In this document: piece after piece, positions 26,501 to 37,814 of the stretch
Position numbering within the stretch: the first letter of the stretch is position 1
How the letters are laid out: each line of letters starts with the position of its first letter
Source of the DNA: Diploscapter coronatus
Lineage: Eukaryota; Nematoda; Chromadorea; Rhabditida; Rhabditidae
Direction of reading: 5' to 3'
Assembly: GCA_964036155.1 (NCBI GenBank)
Contig: OZ038423.1
Coordinates: 42,609,249 to 42,673,248, forward strand
Length of the DNA: 64,000 nucleotides
Made by a program: the position numbers and the translations under genes
Notes under the pieces: generated by a model
What the model saw: the letters and a program-made list of their open reading frames with translations, nothing else
What the model was told of the DNA's origin: nothing
Database searches by the model: none

Positions 26501-28162
26501 ATTTTGAAGTCATAATTATAATTTATTTTTGCGATTTCCCGTCGTCTATTTTTGAGTATGACTCAAATTCTTCCTAGATCTGTATAGATTTCATTAATCT
26601 TTCAAAAACTATTTTAGTAAACCAAATGATCGAATCACGAAACTCAACAAATACATATTCGTTGCTTCAATGATAACTATTACGCTCATTTATCACTTTA
26701 TGGATGCAAAAACCCTTTATCGCATCATATTTGTTGGCAATGAGCCATATAAGAATCATAGAAAAGAATTGAATGATCTGAAGCGTGAAATTCATCAGAA
26801 ATTAGGTTCAAAACTACAGGAGGATGATTATTGGAATATTTTGATGCTCGATGATTTAGTCGAATCTATGAAGTACTATGTAAGAAAATCCATATCAGAG
26901 ATGTTCAAAATTTTAATCTTTAAAATTTCGAAATCGAAATTGGAATTCCAAAACCCCAGAAATTGAAATTTTTCGTAATCAAAATTCAGAACACCCCTGA
27001 TCAATATGACTTTTTGAATTATATTTTCAACCAGGGTGAATATAATTCCAAATTCAGTACTGGTATGTTCAATGTATGACAATTGTCATAATAAATGGAA
27101 TATTAATTCCAATTTTAATCTGGAGTACCGTTTATCTATTGAAGAAGCTCAAACGACAGTATAGCAAAATGCCGAAGAATCTGAGGAAAAGTGAAAATGG
27201 TTTGAGTCGACGGTTGATAGCTCATGTAGAAAATTAGCATGAAATATTTCTTATGAATGATGGATAATTTTAGATAATTGTTGAAATAATCACCTCTAGT
27301 GCCGGAATGATTATGTTCCCATCGTTGAATTTCAGCAGCAATATTAATGAGTTCCTTGTAAGAATATTCATAAAAGGCAAAATGAGAACCGCAAGACGAT
27401 CATAACACGAGATATGGTGAAATAGCAGTTACTATATGACAGAGGACGGAGGGTATTTCAAAAAAACTGATGAAGTACCCCCTAGTTAAGCCCTTCGTCT
27501 TCAATCATATGGTTATTTCCTGACGAAATAGTAGCGGAAGACAATTAATAAAAATAGCAATTAGTAAGCTCATTAATAAAAATAGTAAACAAAAATCCAA
27601 TAGTTTTTGTTTACTACTTACCATCCCCGTTTTCCCACAAATTGCAACTTTTTTAGCTTCCCTGCACTCTCTCATCCATAAATCTCTCGCTCATAAAAGT
27701 TGCAAATTACAGGAAAACGGGGGTACCTATTAGTTACTACTCTTATTAATTGTCGTAGGGAAATAAACACTTCCCTGATTTCACGCACTCTATTTTGCTC
27801 AAGTCTTGCATCATGATGCCGTAAGGTTTCCATATAGTCCTTAAAAATTAAATGAGCTCTTAAAATGAATTTAGGGATATTTATATCGTATTGCACTGGA
27901 GGGTCCACAAATCCAGTTTTTGACACTCTATTTCCTGACTAAAAGTGCAATTAAGGTAGAATAGTGAAATTTTTAATAGTTATGATATTTATCTATACAG
28001 TTCCTATTGAATTTTAGCGCTTAGAAGTTCAAAATCGTGAAAAATCAAAGACGAAAAATATCATGGTGAGGACTTTGGCACGGAAACCAGACAAAAATCA
28101 AATCCAGAAAAATAGAATCTATAAAATCGCGATTCCGAATAACGATAATCATACTGTCTGAT
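23519..28162 (+). CDS. Multi-pass receptor-like protein, candidate Sre/Sra-superfamily chemoreceptor
   Basis: Nine exons join in phase: 23519-23609, 25350-25412, 25500-25699, 25741-25780, 26236-26377, 26618-26879, 27058-27225, 27274-27357 and 28018-28162, about 390 residues. Start may be the ATG at 23519 or the in-frame one at 23543. Hydrophobic helices: YAAVFLLYSLELILLIFGIR, LLSLLILKCVHTLITITI, FIGVFHIVQTFHFIVQSLGL, YIFVASMITITLIYHF, MTIVIINGILIPILIWSTVY and IIVEIITSSAGMIMF, so at least six. After the third helix comes AVQRARTFSD, like the ER-A motif that follows TM3 in nematode Sre/Srab receptors, and KSENGLSRR resembles the loop before TM6. The soluble tail ends PNNDNHTV. Exon 4 ends at the strong donor T|GTATGT. 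The Tc1 element sits wholly in intron 1. Membership in the Sre family is inferred from layout and short motifs only. Confidence 0.55.
23672..25253 (+). mobile_element. Tc1-like DNA transposon with ~200-bp inverted repeats (IR/DR type)
   Basis: The element is 1582 bp, begins CAGTGCCACTCAAAAG and ends with its exact complement CTTTTGAGTGGCACTG. It is flanked by TA (23670-23671 and 25254-25255), the Tc1/mariner target duplication. The inverted repeats span about 23672-23871 and 25054-25253 and are nearly identical. Each carries two direct motifs: an outer CTCAAAAGTCTTAGAAGTT and an inner CTCAAAAGTCTTGGAAGTT about 170 bp inside. This is the IR/DR arrangement known in some Tc1-like elements, where both motifs bind transposase. 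High arm identity suggests fairly recent insertion or mobilisation in trans. It lies in intron 1 of the receptor-like gene, same strand. Confidence 0.95.
23953..24976 (+). pseudogene. Defective Tc1-family transposase
   Basis: Fragments of a Tc1 transposase are spread over several frames. An N-terminal part (NYYDVNLKKRVVRFVADGHS, helix-turn-helix region) is followed by a second-helix segment (TARQILPKISAP, VNTVKRRLASSGLNGR). The catalytic core starts RILWSDESKFNLFGSDGKQW (first Asp) and ITVWGCFSISGVGPL. QPNNGPKH stands where the family has the second catalytic Asp (usually DN or ND), so that Asp appears to be Asn. SPDLNSIEHLWQELKKR carries the final Glu of the DD34E triad. Frame changes lie near 24090 and 24740, and in-frame stops at 24358-24360 and 24631-24633. 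It cannot make a full protein as read. Confidence 0.93.
26108..26216 (+). repeat. Dispersed repeat, copy 1 (intronic)
   Basis: About 85-105 bp beginning GTCAAGAGAAGTGATAATCA are repeated in the same orientation at 28634-28735 with roughly 90% identity over the first 85 bases. This copy lies in intron 4 of the receptor-like gene, ending just before the acceptor of exon 5. No open frame or terminal inverted repeat was seen. Confidence 0.75.
27625..27722. repeat. Hairpin element (CCCCGTTTTCCCACAA arms), copy 1
   Basis: CCCCGTTTTCCCACAAATTG at 27625 is matched in reverse complement by the segment ending GGAAAACGGGG at 27722, leaving a loop of about 35 bases. The left arm is the same, base for base over about 30 positions, as the arm of the element at 43954-44198, so both are one family. 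It lies in the last intron of the receptor-like gene. Outer flanks also show partial pairing (TTACTACTTACC with GGTACCTATTAGTTA). Confidence 0.7.
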
Positions 28163-28633
28163 AGATGGAACAATTTAACACTATTCATTTCTTTTACCTA
28201 ATAAACTTACAGTTATTTTGGATTTATTATTCTATTTCGTTTTTTTTTATGTTCAAATTTGTTTATCTTAAATCTCTTTGATTTTGTAATGACGTTTTTG
28301 ATCCCAAGAAGTACATATTTTTGCAGGTGAATTTGTGTTGATGAATTTCGAGAAAATTATTTTCATAAAAAGGCAAAATATCCAATTTCATACCCACTAT
28401 ATCACAAATTGAAATGATAATATTCTCTAGTATAATAAATACACACAAAATGAAAGTGCATTTGCACTCACATAAATCAAAATATGAAAATATAAATTTA
28501 ATTGTAAACAATTTAAAAAGTAATTTATCTAAATTTTCCATCTTCAACACATCCATTTTTTCAAGATGCAAATTTTGATAAAATGTGACAACCAAGAGTC
28601 CACGTTCATTTCAAATAAGCGTGTTTATTTCGT

Positions 28634-28735
28634 GTCAAGAGAAATGATAATCATGAAATTGAGATCAAATGAGAAATGAGATTTTGGGGAATACTAATTT
28701 GTGGAATAGGTAAGCTGCCCGTGTAACAAATGAAA
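28634..28735 (+). repeat. Dispersed repeat, copy 2
   Basis: This matches 26108-26216 in the same orientation (GTCAAGAGAAATGATAATCA at its start). The similarity fades after about 28735 and does not continue into anything like exon 5 of the receptor gene. The simplest reading is a dispersed repeat rather than a duplicated gene segment. Confidence 0.7.
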
Positions 28736-29300
28736 TATCTACCAAAATAGAAGTTTTTCAAAAGACGATAAAATTAAATTTTATCTAATTGAAGAAAAAA
28801 TCTGTCTGTCATGAAAATTTCTCTTATTGATAGATTTCCTGTGTTGACCAAATATTCATGCACAAAATAAAAACCAAAACTTATTCATTGAATTAGAAAT
28901 TTAGAGATCTGATGGAACTTCTCGAACATCCTGATTTATATAGCCATAAATTCTATGATCTAATTCTTTTTCTGCACTATTCCAAATTCAATAATTCTCT
29001 CTGTTGCTTTGATGCTGCATGAAATTAGTTTGACTATACTTTAAAAAAATTATTGGATGAATGTAGTTTGGACACATGAGATCAAGTGATCAAAAGTGTT
29101 AAAATTTGAAAAGAAATGAATTTAGTATTTGAAGCCAACATCACTAAAATTCTCTGGATTGTTTTTTTTTTTTTTAAATGATCAAGGTTGAAAATAAAAG
29201 ATATTAATTCTGATAAAGTAAAATTTCTAATGCATGCATTCCGCATCTTAAAAGTGATAGAAAATCATGTTCAATTGCGAAGTTATATAATTTAAATGCT

Positions 29301-29367
29301 GTGGTGGTATTCTTTGCTGCTAACGGCGACCTTTAACTCGCAGTTATCAAGCAAAGAATACCACCAC
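29301..29367. repeat. 67-bp hairpin with perfect 18-bp stem
   Basis: GTGGTGGTATTCTTTGCT (29301-29318) is exactly complementary to 29350-29367. Inside, AACGGCG pairs with CGCAGTT at six of seven positions after a small internal loop (GCT against ATCA), leaving an apical loop of about 10 bases. The fold has the size of a pre-miRNA, but I know no miRNA with this sequence, and a short palindromic repeat is equally possible. Confidence 0.75.
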
Positions 29368-29537
29368 TGATTAAATGTTTTTGTTATATTTTGAATGAAA
29401 AAATTCCTCGCATGTTTAAAAGAAATTTTTTCTTGATTCTTTTATAATTAACAATATTTGCAATTTTTGTATAGAGCACGGGCTTTGTGTTGTCTAGTTG
29501 GATTAATAGGCCGGAGTTCGCCTCGGTCATATATTAG

Positions 29538-29725
29538 CAGACCTAGAGAGGAAGACCTTCAGAAAACCCTAACAGCCTATCCCCAGTAATATTTCCTATA
29601 CAATTTTGTATTTCTAAAAATTTTCAAACTTCCCTCACACATAATGAAGTCATAAAGAGGATTTCATTCGTGTGACCTACCCCTCATATATTTTCTTCGC
29701 CTGACGAAAGTGCTCCCTGGGTCTG
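29538..29725 (-). mobile_element. hAT-like MITE, family CAGACCTAGGGAG, copy 1 (inverted)
   Basis: The ends are CAGACCTAGAGAG and CTCCCTGGGTCTG (inverted terminal repeats). In reverse orientation the element starts CAGACCCAGGGAGCACTTTC, close to the copy at 61738, and the other end (TTTCTGAAGGTC when inverted) matches the copy at 37213-37300. It is 188 bp, longer than the 88-bp copy because of extra AT-rich middle sequence. The flanking 8-mers (TATATTAG and TAGTAGAA) do not match well, so the insertion is old or the duplication has decayed. Confidence 0.75.
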
Positions 29726-29931
29726 TAGTAGAAATAATTGTTCCGAGCCTTATGCCATTTTCTTTGGAAACTAAGAGTTCGTGAGAAAGTGTATCTTATC
29801 AATGTTTGCATGCTACGAACTTGAAAGTCGATTGATCGATAAGAGGCATTCAGGGCAGCAAACTCATGCCAAAATTCACATATCTTTCTTCGCTAGCATT
29901 AATTGCTAACAAAAATTCCTTGTAAATTTAG

Positions 29932-31714
<1,783 letters not shown>

Positions 31715-31799
31715 GTTTGAAAATTTATTTCTTACAATAATCAGTTTGGTACTACTAGAAGATCTTTAAAGGGATGTTCAGAGAAATTTTGTTTTGACC

Positions 31800-31905
31800 T
31801 TATATAAGTTACTTGAATTTTGCATTGACCTATTCAAAAAAGACATAGCAAGTTGAAATTGCATTGAATACAGTAAAGTTATCACATGAGAAAATTGATC
31901 ATATG
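31800..31905 (+). pseudogene. Decayed duplicate of an HSP70-like exon
   Basis: This stretch reads EFCIDLFKKDIA, then after a frame change VEIALNTVKLSHEKIDHM. It aligns with the exon at about 31277-31408 (KDLLDKAIFQVDLALNTSQL...DIHYV), the 'elc.dLf....' part of the HSP70 ATPase domain. The frame breaks at GCAAGTTGA near 31850. It ends at a GTAAAT donor like its intact relative, but no following LVGGSTRIP exon is seen. It is a relic of a tandem HSP70-like copy, or a reused exon starting at ACATAG|CAAG. Confidence 0.6.
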
Positions 31906-31956
31906 GTAAATATTTGTATATTTTGAGTCATTTATTCGAGTGCTGCGAAAGATCTC

Positions 31957-33335
31957 ATGTTCGCATTTTGGAGAAATAGCATGCAAAAAGAGAAGTGTCT
32001 ATTTTTTACTTTACCCTTAACCCTACACTCTCGCATGATGCGAATATGCGATTTAAGCATGGCATTCGATATCATTGATAATATACCGACGAAGGAAGAA
32101 AAGGAAACTACATTTATTTTACAGAAAACCAGCATTACTACTCCGAAATCGATTGAAAATAAGGGAATTCTTTCTACGCAGCCTCAGAAACAAATAAATT
32201 CTAATTCGAAGCCAACTACTGATAAAGTTTTATTCTTTGGTATGAAATTAATATTACTCAACATTCAATTTATTATTTTACTATAGTAAGATATCAAAAC
32301 GATGGATTGCGGGAAGGACGAGTTTGTCTATTCGATCCAAAGAATTATTCTGTTGAAAAGATATCAGAATTATCTAACCTTTTATATTCATATGAAGTTG
32401 TAACAACTGAGGATAAAGTTACTTATCAGTGAACTTTTTCAATATAAAAAATAATTTAGATATGCTCTATTGCAAGCACTATCAGCATTGAATTCGAAAT
32501 ATTTGATTTAAATACTAGACAAATAACAAAAGGTTTTATCACACCTATTTCGATTCAATCGTATTGTTCTTTAGGACAAGATCCTCCAGAATGGCGCACG
32601 TGTGCATCTATTGCATATTATAAAGATAAATTGTTCTACATCGGTGGAAGAGACGAATCAGGAAAGGCTACTAATCGTATAGATGTAAAATAATCATCCA
32701 AATCATAAATGGGATGTGAAATCAGCATTTTTAGATTTTCGAAAATGGAAAGTGGCAGAAAGGACCAGATTTTCCTGAGCCCATAAGCTCATCGAATTAC
32801 ACTATTTGCAATGAAACATTATATGGTTATTACAAATATTTATAAAATCGTTTATTTTTAAATTTAGTAATCGACAGTACGAAAATATTTCGGTTATCAG
32901 ACTGCGGCCAAAAATGGATTAAGATGGAAAGTTTTGAAGGGCATCGATTTCATCTAGCAGTTACATCTTTCAATGGGAAAATTTATATATCTGGAGGAAA
33001 CGGAAGGTGAAATAAGAGTAATTTAACATTACGATTTTATTCGATTTTAGTGGTGATAATATCTTTTGTTCGTGCTTTTATTATGATCCACAAGAGGACA
33101 AGCAATCATCATTTACAACAATTGCCGATATGAACTGTAAAAGATATCACCATTCAATTATTTCCGCTAATGGAAAACTCTACGTATTTGGAGGGTGAGA
33201 AATTATGTTGGGAAAGAAGAATATTGACCTTAAATTTTTAGATATCAAAAGTACCGTCTTAAAAACTATTGCACATCAATCGAGGAATATGACCCTAAAA
33301 CGAATAAGTGGAGAATTGTTGGAACATTGGACTGA
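31957..33335 (+). CDS. Kelch-repeat protein
   Basis: The certain part runs from a TTTTACAG acceptor at 32125 to the stop at 33333-33335. The given start is an in-frame ATG at 31957; another is at 32059. Exons then read VRYQNDGLREGRVCLFDP, CSIASTISIEFEIFDL, WRTCASIAYYKDKLFYIGGR, KWQKGPDFPEPISSSNY, HRFHLAVTSFNGKIYISGG, RYHHSIISANGKLYVFGG and SIEEYDPKTNKWRIVG. The repeated hydrophobic-GG, Tyr and Trp spacing is that of kelch blades; about four to five are visible, so it may be a partial propeller or pair with a missing N-terminal domain. No BTB or BACK domain was seen upstream. Kelch domains bind protein partners, often for Cullin-3 ligases, but that role is not shown here. It follows the HSP70-like gene on the same strand within about 250 bp. 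An AATAAA is at 33473-33478. Confidence 0.8.
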
Positions 33336-34147
33336 AATGGTCAATGAATGGATAATTTTATCGATGATTATGGGTTTATTTATACCGTAAAAATAGTTTT
33401 GTAGGTGTAAGTTTCTAAAAATGCCTCATAACATGTGACTTGTCATCTTATTTGATCCGCTTATGCCAATTTAATAAAGACGTTTAGTTATTTTTCATGA
33501 GTAAACTTCTTTGAAGTCATAAATCAAAATCTCAATTTATCATCGGAAAGTTGGAAATATGTATTCTTTTGTAATTAGTGGATGAATTGAATGTCTGTGG
33601 TATGATTAGGCCGGGTGTTTCGTTCTGACTGTGGTAGAAATTGGAGGTGAACAGGTGTTTGATTTGAGATCGAACAGAAAGTAGAATTTGATTCCCACAT
33701 GAAACGTAAACTATAACCCTAGAGCCTACTCAAATTTGATAGGTAAAGCAATTCGAGCATGATGATATCAGACTTCTTAAAACCCAACCTGCAAAAATCC
33801 GAAAATCATCACACAGAAAATAGTGCACCTTTTCGAGAGAGATTAAGAGGACTCTTTTTCACTCCAAATATTATACTTTTTGCGGATTGAGTTTTGAGAA
33901 GTCTGGTATCATCATGCTCGAAGTTCTTTACCTATCAAATTTGAGCAGGCTCTATGATTTATACACAGTTTACATTCATTTGGAAATCAACCCTATAAAT
34001 GAGTTCTTTGTTAAGGGAGTGTGTAGTTTCGTTATCAGACTCTTTGCTTTATCGCGACATTTTGGCCCCTGCTGCAGGATGCACATGCGTGTGAAATTGG
34101 CCTCCTTCAATCAGCCCGGCAGTGCAAATCGACCTGTCGAAAGACAA
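33336..34147. other. Intergenic region with fold-back element
   Basis: This separates the kelch gene from the lipase gene. Most of it is occupied by the long inverted repeat at 33681-33993. An AATAAA at 33473-33478 is a plausible poly(A) signal of the kelch gene. No coding sequence is supported. Confidence 0.5.
33681..33993. repeat. Long fold-back element (~110-bp arms)
   Basis: The left arm, about 33681-33796, contains CTCAAATTTGATAGGTAAAG and GAGCATGATGATATCAGACT; the right arm, about 33877-33993, carries their inverted complements. Identity is about 90% over the inner 82 bp (33715-33796) and lower outside. The central 80 bp is unique. There is no open frame. This is a MITE or fold-back transposon copy. 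Confidence 0.85.
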
Positions 34148-37100
34148 TGCGCTGTCTTGCATTCCTTCTAATTTATGCCGGAACTGTCAATTCGTTCCCA
34201 ACTGAATTCCCCATCGATCCAGAACTGACACTCGATTTCGTATGTTTAAAAAATGAGAAATGAAATTAAACATAAAATTCAAATTTTAAAAAATTAACAT
34301 TCTTTAATTCTATTTATTGTTATGTACTTTCAATGGTATGAGTTGCATTCATTGATCAATTTGAATTAGTATGAAAAATGAAGCGAATTTGAGAAAGCAA
34401 ATCTTTGCATCTTTTTTTTTCGATAATTTTGCGCTTAGTTTCATTTCGTTTTAATGATGATAAAATCTTATCATAAAGGCACAAAAGACCTAGATAAAAC
34501 TTAAGACAGGTCGTTCGAGTGTACCTCCTTTAAGCCAAAATTGGCTGCTCAAATCATGTTTGTACGCCCTTATGTATCAAATTTCTATAGATAAATTGTT
34601 ATTTGCATACCTCCTCTCCTATAATTTATGTCTTCAAGCCATAAATTCATTCAAAATTGTTGATCGAAATGTATTGTTTAAGGAAGGAATCGCGAAAAGA
34701 TGGAATTTCTACGTCGAGAGCCACGAAGTGACAACTGACGACGGATACATTCTCACAGTGCATCGACTTCCGAATAAGTAAGTTAAATTTGAATTATTGC
34801 TCGATGAATCTAATTATATACCAAAAAAATTATATGGCAGTTTGGTGTTAAAAATTCCGATCAAATCTGATGATTTTGGCATCATTCAGCTTTTCTATGA
34901 AATTTTTCTGTGATTGAAAATTCAAACAGGTCAAAATACTACCACTTCTGAATGATTAATTAGTTTCCGAATACAATTTTATCGTTATTTTATTATCATA
35001 TCATGATTTTTTCAATTTGAGACAATTCGAGAACGAGAACGGCCCCGCGACTTCGGGCTCTCGGCCGGTCGTCTTCGTGCAGCACGGCCTCGAAGGCTGC
35101 TCTGCTTCTTGGATCTTGAATTTGCCTAATCAATCACTGCGTATGTAGTCATTTATTCAGCTCTATATGTAAAATGAAATTTCTGAGTCCTTTGAAAATG
35201 AATGATAAACGAAGAATCATTCATTTTCAGTTTTATTATGTAATTTGCTTAGATGTATTAGAAAGGTTGCGTAAAAGTTACAGCATCCAATTTTGAAAAG
35301 AAGATCTTCGACCGTTTATATTTTAGCGTTCGTTTTCGCCGATGCAGGATACGATGTTTGGCTGGGTAATTTCCGTGGGAACGTGTATTCGAAAAAGCAC
35401 AAGACACTCGACCCGAAGAGTCACGAATTCTGGAAATTTTCTTGGGATCAGGTATTTGTTGTTGTTGAAAATTATTCAAATGGCACACTATGAAGTATTC
35501 GTAATTGTAATAGCTCCAAGAAAAATATTTAATCAGAATTCCTTGTCTTTCACCAATTGAGGAAATTGAAAATGCTAAACGGCATTATGATTTTTTTGTA
35601 TTTGACGAAATCATCGCACGCCGAAATGACATATTAGAGTTCGAGAGGAAGAGAATGGTGTGAGGAAAGTGCAATCCTTCAAGTCGTCATTTACAAACTA
35701 CCGATTTTTTCAGAACTAGTTTATTTATATTTCTTTGCAATACTTCATCAGGAATTCAATAGTTCGCTGTAAATCAAAGGAAATTACGAGTTTTTTTTAA
35801 AACTATTGTGCAGATGGCGGGTTCGGATCTACCAGCGATGATCAACTACGTCACTGCGCAGACCAAAGTCGATCAGCTCTACTACGTCGGGTTTTCGATG
35901 GGAACGATGACTGCGTTCGCCGAGTTTTCACGAAACCACGAACTGGAGAAGAAGGCAAGTGTTTTTTAATCATGTGTTTATCAAAAATAATAATTTTATT
36001 AATGCCATAAAATACCTGAAACTTACCTAAGATACTGTTCCGGTCAAACGAAGTGACAGATCGTGTGTTGAAAAATAAGGAGAAAAGCGAGAGAGACAGA
36101 AGAAATTACACCCTGTATTTTATTTGAAGAAGATAACGTTTCCGTTCAGATAAAACAATACTTCGCTCTCGGACCCGTAGCTTCAGTTGCTCACATCCAA
36201 GGACTGATGAAGTGGATGGCGGATAGATACGAAATGATCGACGTGATTTCTAAAATCAATGAGTATTTTGAAAATGATGGATTAAGATAATTCTGCTGAT
36301 GACCGGGGAGGATGAGTTCCTGCCGCCCGACAAGTTCACGCAATGGGTCGCTGAAGGCTAGTTTTTGGAGTTTATCGATGAAAAAGCTGATCTTCCCTGA
36401 TCAGAATTCGGATATTATCGATGAGTTTTTGTAGCAAGCATGAGACATGTGTGTATCGGATTGAAGTTACATAATAATTTGGGAACATTAAATGTATCTA
36501 ATCCTTAAATAAGGAATTGTTGAAACGATTAGGAAGAATAATTTTATCGTCTTTGTTTTCAATTACTTTAATATGAATTGTTAATTGTTAGACGTGTGCG
36601 AAGATAAGGAAACGTATGAGGGTTGTGACGATTTGATGACTCTAATCTCTGGAAAAGACTCAGGCCAACTCAATGAGGTATGCATATGATGAAAATTTCA
36701 CTTTCTAAAGTAAAGTATTGCGAAATGACTGTGTGCATAGTTAGAGAAAGGAAAGGGGTTGAGGATGGCTAGAAAGCAATACTGATTGAGCATTCCTCAA
36801 GTATGAATTGTCGATAATAACGCGAAGATGTGCTATCTATGAAATTTAAAATGCGTAAAATGTTCATATTTTCTTATTGCTAGAAGATTCACACATACAG
36901 GTGTAGAAAGCGTATTCTACAAATTATCTCTTTCCACGTTAATAATTCGACCATTCACACATAAATTTGAAGAATATTATCGAATAATAATTTCCTGCGA
37001 ATACTTTTGTTCCAGACGCGCACGCCAATCTACATCAACCACACACCAGCAGGCACTTCCTCTCGAACGATGATTCACATGGCACAGAACGTCAAGGATC

Positions 37101-37814
37101 AACTCTTCCAGATGTTCGATTACGACATTCCAAAGGAGAATCAGAAGCATTATGGACAGGTATGAAGAATATGGGGAATAAACTTTTGTTCATCGTTACT
37201 TTTAATGGAGCACAGACCTAGGGAGCATTTTCGCCAGAAGAAAATAAGCTATAGGGGGTTGGTCGCAAGGGGTTTCTGAAGATCGTTCTCCCTAGGTCTG
37301 ATGGAGCATAAAAATAATATCTAAGTAACTAAAGCTCTAAAAGTGCAAGAATTGATACTTTGCATATTATTTCTCATTTTCAATGGCTAAAATTGACGAG
37401 AAATATGATTTGTAGGAGTTTGAATGAAAAAGATCGTACTTCCATTTATGATTACTTAACAAAATGTATTTAGCCTAAACCCCCTCAATATTACGTGGAG
37501 AATATAACCGTTCCGGTTTATTTGTACTGGGGATTTAATGACACTCTGGCTGATCCGACTGATGTTCAAGTATGATTAGACATTATTGAATTAAAAATAC
37601 CATGATTTTAGACTTATTTGATACCTCGATTGAAAACAATCGTTTCGAGTAAAGGCTATAATGGCTATTCCCACGTCGGTAAAAATACTACGTTCGTAAA
37701 ATATAATTGCCTCCTAAATTACTAGATTTCAATTGGGGTTTACGAGCGACGGATGAGATCTACAAGCCAATCGCCAGTATTATTGCGAACGACTTCAAGA
37801 AACCCAAAGATTAA
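34148..37814 (+). CDS. Acid lipase / cholesteryl-ester hydrolase family (lysosomal or secreted)
   Basis: These alpha/beta-hydrolases cleave triglycerides or cholesteryl esters in lysosomes or after secretion; nematodes have a LIPL family. Exon 1 (34148-34239) is a signal peptide, [16 protein letters not shown]. Exon 2 carries [16 protein letters not shown]; exon 3 [16 protein letters not shown] (oxyanion HG); exon 4 [19 protein letters not shown]; exon 5 [17 protein letters not shown], the GxSxG nucleophile elbow. Later exons give [45 protein letters not shown] (catalytic Asp) and YSHVDFNWG (catalytic His). All triad residues are present, so it should be active. Two introns appear to use GC donors (AAG|GCAAGT at 35955 and G|GCTAGT at 36357). 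The stop is at 37812-37814 with AATAAA at 37819-37824. An intron near 37160-37470 holds a hAT-like MITE. Confidence 0.93.
37213..37300 (+). mobile_element. hAT-like MITE, family CAGACCTAGGGAG, copy 2
   Basis: The 88-bp element starts CAGACCTAGGGAG and ends CTCCCTAGGTCTG, a perfect 13-bp terminal inverted repeat. ATGGAGCA directly flanks both ends (37205-37212 and 37301-37308), a perfect 8-bp target duplication. That duplication length and the CAG start point to the hAT superfamily. It carries no coding sequence. It lies in a lipase intron and is the best preserved of three copies. Confidence 0.92.

Noticed and set aside
29480..29560. tRNA-like pattern (TAGTTGGATTAATAGG ... GGAGTTCGCCTC)
   Set aside because: I could not fold acceptor and anticodon arms; the B-box match is partial. 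Not supported as a tRNA.
31715..31803. Extra HSP70-like exon ending in a stop (FGTTRRSLKGCSEKF)
   Set aside because: It would need a 30-bp intron, shorter than any other here, and the peptide has no HSP70 similarity.
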